A DNA stretch of 64,000 nucleotides from Lepidodermella squamata (lineage: Eukaryota; Gastrotricha). Positions 23,932 through 33,757 of the stretch are shown piece after piece. The position numbers were made by a program, and so were the translations under genes. Location of the stretch: the NCBI GenBank assembly GCA_047495785.1, contig JBLDXI010000004.1, positions 2,294,001 to 2,358,000 on the forward strand, given 5' to 3'. How positions within the stretch are numbered: position 1 is the first letter of the stretch; every line of letters begins with the position of its first letter. A model generated the notes under the pieces. The model was not told where the DNA came from and did no database searches. It saw nothing but the letters and a program-made list of their open reading frames with translations.

Positions 23932-23989
23932 GTAAGGAACGGAAACACAATTTTTATGTTGATCTGATCAATTAATTTTTCCAGCATAG

Positions 23990-24255
23990 TTCCTTCAAAA
24001 TGTCGCTCAGATCCCCGAGGTATTTGTATTGGCAACAGAATTAACAAAGTATGGAATAAGGTACCAGAATGCATAATTAACTCTCGCTCAATTACTGTTT
24101 CCAAAAATGTTATTTTACAAACCTTGTTGCCTGAAATTGTAAAAAATTGTGTGTCGACGGTGAGACGCCTGTAAATATTTGAAAACTGTATATAAAAACA
24201 AATCACTGTGTACACGCGCAACGCGAAACTGCAATTTAAATAAATAAATAAACAG
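23990..24255 (+). mobile_element. LINE 3' end with (AAAT)n tail
   Basis: The plus frame reads GNRINKVWNKVPECIINS, the pattern of a CR1-like C-terminus (WN.LP), then stops and ends in AAATAAATAAATAAAC. It replaces the last exon of the preceding CTLD copy. Confidence 0.55.
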
Positions 24256-24280
24256 ATACCAAAACCGATAGGCAAACATA

Positions 24281-24575
24281 CCCAAGTTGAACCATCCGGG
24301 CAAATATTGTAACACTTCTTGCCGTTTGACGTGTCGCATTGAGCAGCATACTGGGGTGAATACAAAATTCGTAAATGAGTTAACAAAGTATTAGATTTAT
24401 TGATGTTGAAGAACAGCCTATTTTTGGACCCGGTTCTTCATTGTTCTTCAACATCAATAAATCTAATACTTTGTTAACTCATTTACGAATTTTGTATTCA
24501 CCCCGGTATGCTGCTCAATGCGACACGTCAAACGGCAAGAAGTGTTACAATATTTGCCCGGATGGTTCAACTCGG
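24281..24575. repeat. Near-perfect palindrome carrying CTLD exon 7 on both strands
   Basis: Arms 24281-24414 and 24441-24575 are inverted copies with only a few differences, separated by about 26 bp. Each arm contains the 69-nt exon 7 (CDTSNGKKCYNICPDG). The minus copy keeps an AG acceptor and GTATGT donor. The plus copy has GG where the acceptor AG should be but a good GTGAGC donor. Confidence 0.85.
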
Positions 24576-25760
24576 GTGAGCTTTTAAATCTTCTTCACAC
24601 TAAGGAACTTGAATAATGATCATGTCATCAAATCCAGCTGAAAATTTATTCCAACTCGACGAAACTCGCTGATAACTACCTGAAACTGACCTGAAACCAG
24701 CCACTCTTCTGAATTATTTCCTCTCCTCGCTGACTGCTGGCAACTTCCGCCAACAATTCGACGCGTGTAAGGCGGTACCAAGAGCCCGTTTGGCGACCTT
24801 CTCATCGCCGGCTGATTACACGGCGGCCAACCAAGTCGCATCTACTTCGAACTCGTCTGTCTTCGTCGGCTTGGTAGCTGATTTCACGTGGGAAGATTGC
24901 AGTCTTGTTGCGATCGATTCACCTTTCTGGATTGCTGGCTTTCCCCCGACAAACTACGGCCAATGTGAGCTTGGTTCATTTCCTTGGTTCAGAGTTCAGA
25001 GTTCAGAGCCGGTAACATTTCCAGTTCCAACTGGTTTGCGAATTTCACGGATTTTTTTCGATGTAACCATGGGGCTTTTTCGAAGCGGTCTCGCCAGTCG
25101 ATAGATCTAGTGTAAGGTAGGTGTTGGGTGAAGAGACTCCCTATTCTGTTTGTCATCTGTTCACTTTCTTTCGTTGGTTTGCAGGTATGGCGATGACACA
25201 GGACGGCTTTCAGGACTTTCCATGCGGCGGATCCACAGCTGGTCTTTGCGGCAATGTAAGTTTACTGCCTTTTTGTGATCAACCACTATTATGAACTGTT
25301 GTTATTGTCGAAGAGTCCGTCAAGCCTTGAACGCTCACCTTTGAATGGCAATAGGAACACGGTGATCAAGCTGACAGGAAGACGTGTCGCCGACTACGGA
25401 GCCAAGGGCACAATCCTCGAGTGCGTTCCTGCTGGTAACACCGCCAAGCAAATTCACCCGAGGCCGCGGTTTCCTCCCTCCCGGTGTAGGACGCCATTCA
25501 CCGGCAATCAAGATATGGCTACTCAGCACGCAAAGCCTGAGGACCATGGTTTGACCATCAATCATGGGAATAGTTGACTCATAAGCCTTGTGATGATGTC
25601 TGATACCACATGCTAAATGTCGAAAGGCAACTTGCAATAAAGAGTATGAGTATGAGATGAGTACGGTGGCGGCTTCCTGCGTCAGCATCTCGAAAGCTTT
25701 GATGATGATCAGCTACTTGGAAAGTTGAAGTTGTGATTATTTCAACCTATTTACCGATAT
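24507..25760 (+). pseudogene. CTLD gene copy with exons 7-10, disrupted
   Basis: Exon 7 at 24507-24575 has a mutated acceptor. Exon 8 (24638-24964) has lost the region around the YAACLND motif, with a 7-base net change that shifts the frame, but the rest of CTLD1 is clear (RLATFSSPADYTAANQ, VFVGLVADFTWEDCS). Exon 9 is 25185-25255. Exon 10 starts at 25314 and is split by a 298-bp insertion. It resumes at 25663 with AASCVSISKAL and soon collapses into 3' UTR-like sequence sharing TTCAACCTATTTA with the intact gene. No upstream exons are present. Confidence 0.8.
25365..25662 (+). mobile_element. 298-bp retroposon-like insertion with 6-bp target duplication
   Basis: ACGGTG flanks both sides (25359-25364 and 25663-25668). 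The 3' end is a short tandem tail (GAGTATGAGTATGAG), as in SINEs and some LINEs. It sits inside exon 10 of the CTLD pseudogene. The family is not identified. Confidence 0.65.
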
Positions 25761-25934
25761 CGAGCTATAGTTTTGATGTATTGTGTTAACACTTATAACA
25801 ATCGAAAATAGAGTAAATAAAAGCAGCAGCGCAACCGTAGTTTCACGTAGTTTTCGAAAAAAAGTCGGCAATTTTTATGCATATTTAGATAACCTTGCCC
25901 CAAATGGGCTTTATAGAGCATTCAATTTCCGTGT

Positions 25935-26210
25935 CTTCAGGGCAGACGAGAATCACTGGGCTAGCTGTCGACGATATCGGCCGGTGTGCCTATGGAATTT
26001 TCAGAGACCCGACCTGGATGGGCAAGCGGATCGCCATAGCCAGCGAATTTCTAACATCGCCCAAGAGGAAATCGCCCGGTATCGCCCGGTTCCGTTTGAC
26101 GTGTTCCGAAAATTCACTTTTCCCGAATATTTTTCAAATGTGGCACGATTTTTCGGATGAAAAGCTCGAAAAAGCTCAACCCGAAAATGATGGTGAAATA
26201 AGGCCGCCTG
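25935..26210 (+). pseudogene. NmrA-like 3' exon fragment
   Basis: Reads GQTRITGLAVDDIGRCAYG and KRIAIASEFLT, closely matching 27960-28080 of the intact NmrA-like gene just downstream. The frame then changes (PVPFDVFRKF in another frame). It contains the same exon fusion (no third intron) as that gene, so it derives from it or from its direct ancestor. Nothing upstream of this exon is present. Confidence 0.8.
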
Positions 26211-26659
26211 ATTAGTAAAATCGATTCATGAAATCGATATCGTAAAAGGATCCTGATTGCTTTTAATCATTTCGGAATTATTTCGCGATCCTGATATGGC
26301 GTGGAAATTCCGCAAATTAAATTCTTGTTTCACATGTTCCGTGAAATCATCATTGATAAAAACATAAATAGTTAAATATCTTAGCTATAAAGGCGCGCGA
26401 TCTAAAATACAATAATTGAGATGAATCTATACCGTATCCATTTAATAATGGCGATCAATTTTGTTTATTACTGTTATCTTAAATAAGGAAAATATGCTTG
26501 GCCATTAAATTTCAACTTTTGTTTTTCTAATTTTGCTATATTATCATTTCATTAATTAAATTCCCTGGCTGGAACTGCAAGAGAACAAATTACAGCAATG
26601 CGTGACCTAGAAACAAGTGATCAATAAAAAAACCGCACACTTTCGATGCGTATTGCTTT

Positions 26660-26744
26660 GACCGACTTGGGAGACAAAAGCGGGGTGAGCGACAGCTCCC
26701 AAGTCTCCCAAGTCTCCCAAGTTGGTCAAAAACGCTTATATAAG
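26660..26744 (+). promoter_or_regulatory. TATA box with upstream stem-loop and CCCAAGTCT repeats
   Basis: TATATAAG at 26737-26744 lies 112 bp upstream of the NmrA-like start codon. Directly before it, TTGACCGACTTGGGAGA (26660) faces TCTCCCAAGTTGGTCAA (26712) as an inverted repeat, with the CCCAAGTCTC unit repeated about three times. Spacing suggests a core promoter with a possible factor-binding array; that role is inferred. Confidence 0.6.
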
Positions 26745-26855
26745 ATGCGAGATGCGAGCGTTGTGTGCACGTCGAGTTTTTTCTAAACACGCATTTTGTG
26801 GTTTTTTCTGCTATTAAATCGTAAAATTTCCGTAAAAGAATTTTCCAAAATTTCA

Positions 26856-28327
26856 ATGACAACCGAGAAGAAAATTATCTCTGTCATTGGAGCGACTGGC
26901 CAGCAGGTGATTTATTTTCAATAATTTCGGGAATTTAACCGCGAATTAAATTTTCCTTATTTTATTATCTGCATTTTTAAAGGGCGGTGCTCTTGTCCGA
27001 GCGATTTTGGAAGATCCTGAAACTCCATTCAAAGCTCGAGCGCTGACTAGGGATCCAAACTCAGCCGCTTCCAAGGCCTTGGCTGCTAAAGGCGTTGAAG
27101 TGGTTCAGGTCGATGCGAATAATGAAGACGCCCTAGCTGAGGCTATCAAAGGCTCGTATGGCTTGTATTGCGTTTCTGTGCTCGATTGGAATGACCCGGA
27201 TACGGAGATTCACCTCATTAAATCAATGGCAAATGCTGCAAGGTATGAAAAATCCTTCAATTTCCCAATTTTTCAATAAATTAAAACTCATAATTTATTA
27301 GAATAATTTTTGGTTGATTTATAATTTAAAGTGGAGCTTGTTTCAATTTTTCTCAATATTTATCTTTTAATTTTTGTTTCAATTTCAATTTCAAAATATT
27401 CTCGAGACATTGCTAAATTTCGAATCGAAAATTAATGTAATTTTTTGAACTTTCAAAAATGTTTATTTCATCAATAAATTATTAAAAAATGTCAAAATAT
27501 TTTGAGGATCTCAATTTTATTTCTACCGATTTATTTATTTTTCCCGAATTTTGTTGAAATTTTTCAAATTTTCAAATTAAATTTTGAATTGTTCGAAAAT
27601 ATCCAAATTTTAAAATGGAATTCAACTCTCTATTTTCCATGATTTTTAATTTAATTTCAATTGTTGAAAAAAATTCACATCGAATCTTTTGTACCATAGG
27701 AAAGCTGGGATCAAGCACGTTATTTGGTCTACCCTGGATGATCCATCGAAATTCATCCCACTGAGCGATGACCGCATGCCAACTCTTCACGGCAAGTACA
27801 AGGTGCCTCATTACGAAACGAAATCGCAATCGGACAAATTTTTTGCCGACCAACCCGTGACCTACATGATGACACCCTGCTTTTGGGACAATTTCTACAC
27901 CGGCGCCTTCCCAATCCGCCGCGGCCAGGATGGAAAATTATCGACTTCAGTGCCTTTAGGGCAGACGAGAATCCCTGGTTTAGCTGTCGACGATATCGGC
28001 CGATGTGCCTATGGAATTTTCAAAGACCCGACCTGGATCGGCAAGCGAATCGCCATAGCCATCGAATTTCTAACAATTCCTGAGCATCTTGAGAAAATTT
28101 CGAAAATTATCGGCGAAGAAATTGCGTACCGGCCGGTTCCGTTTGATGTTTTCCGAAAATTCCCATTTCCCGGCGCGGCTGATCTTGGGAATATGTTTCA
28201 AATGTGGGTCGAGTTTTCGGAGGAAATCGGTGGGATTCGAGATCTGGAAGGGTCGAAAAAGCTGAACCCGAAAATGATGAATTTCGATCAATTTTTGGCG
28301 AAATACGGCCATCTCATTCGCACTTGA
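26856..28327 (+). CDS. NmrA-like NAD(P)-binding protein, 3 exons, 312 aa
   Basis: Exons 26856-26906, 26983-27242 and 27700-28327 join in frame; AATAAA is at 28414. The glycine-rich nucleotide-binding loop VIGATGQQGG spans the first junction, as in NmrA/HSCARG atypical short-chain-dehydrogenase folds. ARALTRDPNSAASKAL and VEVVQVDANNEDALAEAI follow, then KHVIWSTLDD and the C-terminal PFPGAADLGNM. Such proteins sense NAD(P) state or modify small substrates; the exact role here is unknown and cytosolic location is inferred (no signal peptide). Unlike the copies at 28632 and 31821 it has no intron after codon 'GQTRIP', so exons 3 and 4 are fused. It has its own TATA box. Confidence 0.88.
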
Positions 28328-28562
28328 AATGACTCGGAAATTAACAATAATTACTTTGACCTAGTTTTAGGCCCATGTTAATTCGCTGTTAATTGCACAT
28401 CTATTGGCAATGCAATAAAAATTATTAAAAAAATTGTTTTTTTTTGTAAACTAATCTCGTTCCAAGGGACATTTTTTTATCATTCAGCCGCAAAAACGAG
28501 GACGAAAGATAAATATTTGTACATCTGCGAATACGCCGCTCAACTGCAATATAAAAGTGCCT

Positions 28563-28570
28563 TATATAAG
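28563..28570 (+). promoter_or_regulatory. TATA box of the second NmrA-like copy
   Basis: TATATAAG lies 62 bp upstream of the ATG at 28632, the same octamer as in the first copy. Confidence 0.6.
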
Positions 28571-28631
28571 AACGCAGCTAGATCATTTTTCCATCTTTTT
28601 TCAAAAAATCTTGAGAATTCCTAATAATCCA

Positions 28632-30107
28632 ATGGCTGCTGATAAAAAGATCATCTCGATCATCGGATCAACTGGGCATCAGGTAATATTTTGTTTCAAT
28701 TTTTGAAATTTTTAGAATTTTTGAAAATATTTCAATTTTATTTTTGGAAAATTAAAAAGGGTGGTGGCGTTGTTCAAGCAATTTTAGAGGATGAAAATTC
28801 GCCTTATATGGCTCGAGCTTTGACTCGAGATGCGAATTCTGCGAAAGCTCAAGCTTTGATGCAGCAAGGTGTCGAGGTGGTTCAGGTCGATCCTTACGAT
28901 GAGGACGCTTTGGCTGAGGCTATTAAAGGATCCTATGGCCTATTTTGCGTATCAGTTCCAACTTTTGGGAATCCTGATCGAGAGGCATCCCTCATTCGAT
29001 CCATGGCAAATGCAGCAAGGTAATTTGAAAAAATTCAAATTTTTGAAATTTCAATTTTCAACGCAAGATTTTTGAATTTTTAAATTTTTCATAAAATTTT
29101 GTAATTATTCCTCAATTTCCAAAACTGTATAAAAATTGTGTCTCAAGTTGAAATTTATTTTGATAATTTTTTAATTTAAATTTCAAATTTTAGGAAAGCT
29201 GGCTTTCAGCACGTCGTTTGGTCTACTTTGGAAGACACTCGAAAATATATCCCGGCTGATAGCGAAAGTATTCCCACCCTTTACGGCCGGTACAAAGTCC
29301 CGCCGCTTGACGTGAAAGGCGAATCTGACACATTTTTCGCTGACCTGCCTACAACTTACCTGTGTTAACACCTGGATTTTACGACAATTTCCTACTTCCA
29401 GGGCAAAGCTTGCGACCGACCCCTGATGGGAAAATTCTATTCACGTTCCCGGGAGGAGACACGCCAATGCCAGTAAGGAATTTAAATCTTTAAAATCTCG
29501 CAGTTTTTTAAATTTTTGAAATTAATTTTTTTAAACTTTAAAATTTAAAATGAACAATTGAGGATAATGCACTTTCAAAAATTTCTAATAATATTGGCTA
29601 AAAGTGAAAATTTTCAAATTCAGTTTTTCGAATTTTAAATTGGACTTGAACATTTAATTAAAATTTAGAAAATATTTGAAACATTTAAAAAATTTTAAAA
29701 TTTAAAATTCACAAATAATTCATCTTTTTTTAATTATTTGACTTTCAATATTTCAGGGCATTGTTGGTGAAGATATCGGAAGATCGGCTTATGGAATTTT
29801 TAAAGACCCCAGCTACATCGGCCGTCGAGTTGGTATAGCCGCCGAATTGTTAAAGGGCGCCGATTTCGCTGAAAAATTGTCCAAATTCCTCGGTAAAGAG
29901 GTCATTTTCGCACCGACGCCAATTGAACTAATTCGAAAAATGCCATTCCCTGGCGCCGCTGAAATCGCCAATATGAACCAATTTTTCCGCGAATTCGCTC
30001 ATGTTCTTCAAAACGGCCGCGATCCGATTGAAACTCGAAAGCTGAACCCAAAGGTCATGAGCTTCGAACAATTTCTGGCTAAATACGGCGATAAAATTAA
30101 AATATGA
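28632..30107 (+). pseudogene. NmrA-like gene copy, 4 exons, one frameshift
   Basis: Exons 28632-28682, 28760-29019, 29194-29472 and 29757-30107, all with GT-AG borders; AATAAA at 30114. Exon 1 encodes IISIIGSTGHQ and exon 2 the conserved VEVVQVDPYDEDALAEAI. Exon 3 is 279 nt, against 277 in the 31821 copy. The extra two bases near 29363 create a TAA right after LPTTYL, while the following codons (TPGFYDNF) are fully conserved in the shifted frame. Everything else is intact, including the C-terminus (KMPFPGAAEIANMNQ). It is either a very young pseudogene or an assembly error. Confidence 0.8.
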
Positions 30108-30372
30108 AAAGAAAATAAATTCCCAAGAGCCCCAATATCACTTGTCACGCGCATTTGACCTGATTTACAGGGACGCCTTATCAGGCACCCTGCTGTAGTA
30201 CTCTTGAGTAAATACATTTGAATGGAATAAAAAAAGCTTTTCTCCTTTTTTCATGCCTCGTCTTAATACAATAATAAGCTTTATTCTCGAAAAAATAAAT
30301 TCAGCAGAAATAATTGTTATTTTCAGAATTTTCAGCCCTAAATCAGGCAATTGAGTTCGAATTTTTCGTATT

Positions 30373-30777
30373 TTATGGGAAGCAATAGCTGATTGGGCCT
30401 TTGAGCGGGGTTTGCGATCTCGGCTTCATTTCCTTGATTTTATGCAGAGCGTTTATCGAGCTGCAACAGTCGCGGAATGACGTAAATTTTTCGATAGGGT
30501 GAGCCTATAGGATAATTTTTTTTTATTTAGAATTTTTTGAAATTTGTAGACACCTTACCACATGAGTTGGGTAGTGACAACTGTTGGCGATATTCCAGCA
30601 GTATTTCACGATAGGGTTCGTCCCGGGTAGGGTGCACAGAAGCCACGGCTGTATAAATTAATTAAAAAATTAAAAAAAATTGAAAATTCATTTAAAAAAA
30701 TTCCTTACATCATTATCAGCGGCATAAGCAGCTGATCCGAAAATCAATACGGTAAAAATAACGTAAAATGCCTTCAT
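30373..30777 (-). CDS. Small secreted six-cysteine protein, 3 exons, 96 aa
   Basis: Exons on the minus strand: 30709-30777 (23 codons), 30559-30648 (30 codons) and 30373-30504 (44 codons with stop); all borders are GT-AG and in phase 0. Residues 1-20 are a clean signal peptide (MKAFYVIFTVLIFGSAAYA). The mature part has six Cys (LLC, KYC, NSC, DCC, SYC), which suggests disulphide bonding. A TATAAAT box lies about 40 bp upstream of the ATG (30817-30823). I do not recognise the family. The three exons are too short to stand out as open frames, so it is easily missed. No AATAAA is close downstream. Confidence 0.7.
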
Positions 30778-30829
30778 TGTGATTTTGCAAATATTTGATT
30801 TTGAAATACAGTTGAAATTTATATTTTTT

Positions 30830-31820
30830 TACGGATCGCGTGCTTGTTTTAGACACGCGCTGCGAGTGTTCGCAGCAGGTTTTATTTTTACAGGAGTTGT
30901 TTTTGTTTTGAATATTTAGGAAAATTCAAAATCATGTCAAGTGGCGTTAAAAAAATCAGGTAAAAAGTTATGCAAAAATATGAAAAAATTAAGGATGGCC
31001 AATTTTGGACAGGCTCAATTTGGACAAAATTTCCCATTCCAACTTTCCAACGGTACCAAATTAAAGGTATTCTGAAATATGTTTTTTAATAAATATGAAG
31101 GTGGGAAGTCTCAAAACGTCGATTTGGGACCCCTTATTCCCGGTCATCCTGAAAGCCGATTTCTCTTAAAAATTTACTAGCAGTAGTTGACACCATGAAC
31201 TGGCGAGCTGTGGAATAAAATGGGACATTTGGCGCTAGGGATTTTTTATAGATGATGTGGTGCAATTTTGAGTATAAATAATGACGTCCTCACTTTCTTG
31301 GCACAACGAGACATTTTTTGGGAATTTAAAAAAATGCGTCTGTACGCATCCCGACCATTATGAATATATGCTAATGTGGTGTCCGAATTCATCGAATCCA
31401 TCCACAATTTATATTAAATCAAAGTGACAAGGGAAAATTACGAAATTTTGCATAGACAAGGGAATTGGGTCCCTCCCTCATGCCCTGAAATTGCCACAAT
31501 TTTATAATTTTTTCGTGATTTTCTAGAATAGATAGCCATGTTTTTGTCCAAATTAACCACCTTCAAGTTACTGCGCTTTGACTCGCAATGTGTCCCTGTA
31601 ATCTGGGCCATCGGTGAACTTGTGGACATCGATCAATAAATCTTATAGGAATACACCCGCTCTTCTTATTGACGCGCTTGAATTAGCCATTCAATTGAAT
31701 ACGCTAGGTTTTTTTTTTCTTCAAATATTTCCATTTTCCTAATCCTTATTTTATCCTGCCCATTTTTAGATAATTTTTAAATACATATTGCTTGTGCTCT
31801 GTTTCGTGTCGTAATTTCTT
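30830..31820. other. Intergenic region without a recognised gene
   Basis: AT-rich sequence between the small secreted gene and the third NmrA-like gene. No repeat arms or family motifs were seen, and no convincing TATA box precedes 31821. Confidence 0.4.
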
Positions 31821-33167
31821 ATGGCGTCCGGCAAGACAATTATTTCCGTAATCGGCTCAACTGGCCATCAGGTTACCTTTCTTAAATCTGTCCATATATT
31901 CAAAATTTAAACTTCCATCGCAAACTTTCTAGGGCGGTGGGGTTATTAAAGGCATTTTGGAGGACGACAATTCGCCTTTCATCGCTCGAGCCTTGACTCG
32001 AGATGCGAATTCAGCCAAAGCTCAGGCTCTGAAGCAGCAAGGTGTCGAGGTGGTTCAAGTCGATCCTTATAATGAGGATGCTTTAGCTGAGGCTATTAAA
32101 GGATCCTATGGCCTGTTTTGCGTATCTTTGACCCAGTTCGGCAACCCGGATAAGGAAACAGCTATGATTAAATCGATGGCTAATGCTGCAAGGTGACTAA
32201 CTTGACCTTAATTCGTGGCTTTGATCAATTTTCAGTTTCCTTAAAAATGTTAGGAAATTCAGAAAACTTCAGGAAATTGAAACAAATTTAAATTTGAATT
32301 TTTGAAATTTAAAAACATTAATTTCCCAATGATAATTTTTTTGATATTCTGTTCTTTTAGGAAGGCGAATATCAAGCACGTTGTTTGGTCGACTCTGGAG
32401 GACACGCGTAAATTCATCGCAGCCGATGACGAGCGGTACCCGACTATGTACGGCCGGTACAAAGTCCCACCGCTGGACGTAAAAGGCGAGGGCGACGAAT
32501 TTTTCGCCGATCTCCCAACAACTTACGTTTCAACGCCCGGATTCTACGACAATTTTGCGTCGCCAGGCCAGAGTGTTCGCAAAATGCCCGATGGGAAAAT
32601 CGTTTTCGCATTTTCAGGCGGCAATGACCTCAAACCAGTGAGAAATTCATAAAAATAAATTCCTCTAAATTAACAAAAAAATTAAAAAATTAAAATCGAT
32701 TTTACAAAAATTGAAAAATATTGAAATTTTTAAATTTCAAAAATTATTTGAAAATTCTGGAATTTTTTGACCGATATAAATTCAATTTTTTTCGATTTCG
32801 TTTTCAGGGAATTTATGCTGAAGATATTGGCCGATGCGCGTATGGAATTTTCAAAGACCCAAGCTACATCGGGCGTCACTTGGGCGTAGCCGCCGAGCAT
32901 TTAACAGCTTCAGATTACGCGGCTAAAATCTCGAAATTTCTCGGCGTTGAAGTCACCCTGTTTGAGAATCCTATCGAAAACATGCGAAAAATGCCGTTCC
33001 CAGGCGCTGGTGAAATTGCGGCGATGACCCAGTTTTTTCGAGATTTTTCAAAGGAAATGCTGGCGATTCGAGACCCGGCCGAGACGAAGAAACTCAACCC
33101 TAAAGTGTTGAGCTTCGAGCAATTCCTGGAGAAGCACGGCCAAAAGTTGAAGGCTCTGGTGAATTAA
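31821..33167 (+). CDS. NmrA-like NAD(P)-binding protein, 4 exons, 315 aa
   Basis: Exons 31821-31871, 31933-32192, 32361-32637 and 32808-33167 join in frame (948 nt); AATAAA at 33202. The nucleotide-binding loop VIGSTGHQGG crosses junction 1, exon 2 gives RALTRDANSAKAQAL and VEVVQVDPYNEDALAEAI, exon 3 KHVVWSTLEDT and TPGFYDNF, exon 4 EDIGRCAYGIFKDPSYIG and MRKMPFPGAGEIAAMTQ. The first two exon lengths equal those of the two upstream copies, so the three are tandem duplicates. A copy of its 3' half plus 3' flank lies at 52343-52803. Substrate unknown. Confidence 0.9.
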
Positions 33168-33716
33168 CTATGGAAACATTAATTGAGTTGAAAAAATGAA
33201 AAATAAAATAAAATTAATTTTTGAAAAAAATAATAAATAATTATGATATTCAATATTTTAACAAAAAAATATTTTTCTTGGCGCCAATCCAACAAAAATA
33301 GAGTTTCTCAAATTTTAATCGGAAATATTGATTAATAAAATTGTAAACAGTAAACATTTTTTGAAGTTTGAAAATTTCCGGGATGAGATCTTGATTTTTC
33401 AAAGAAATTTCAATAATTATGATGTTGACTTTCAAAGGTTTTTGGCTCGTTAGAAAGCCCGCACGTCTTGATTACGCGGAAAATTTGATACACGCGACGA
33501 CATGAGGCTATAGCCAAAGCACGTCCGCCTTAATAATTAGCCTCGCGAGACAGGAAATCGGCGCGTTTCCCGTGACGCATCGCAGCCTTATTTACGCCAA
33601 AATAATATCCAATAAATAATGTTGATCAGCCGCAAGACAACAGTCACGAGGCAATTATCAACGTCGCCTTAATGACGCGCATCGCCGGGCTAATTAGGTC
33701 AAGGTAATTACTTGGC
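33168..33716. other. Intergenic region, upstream of the class C receptor
   Basis: The first 270 bp (to about 33435) are the 3' flank that is duplicated at 52560-52803. The rest is the receptor's upstream region with no other feature seen. Confidence 0.5.
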
Positions 33717-33724
33717 TATATAAA
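33717..33724 (+). promoter_or_regulatory. TATA box of the class C receptor gene
   Basis: TATATAAA lies 34 bp upstream of the ATG at 33758, implying a very short 5' leader. Confidence 0.6.
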
Positions 33725-33757
33725 CGGTCAAAAAAATGAGCAGAAAAATTCGAAAAA

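Noticed and set aside
23865-24386. 173-codon minus-strand frame
   Set aside because: It only runs through a CTLD exon 7 copy, its intron and a LINE tail; no start or other domain.
25335-25688. Minus frame of 117 codons
   Set aside because: It is entirely within the 298-bp retroposon-like insertion and its flanks.
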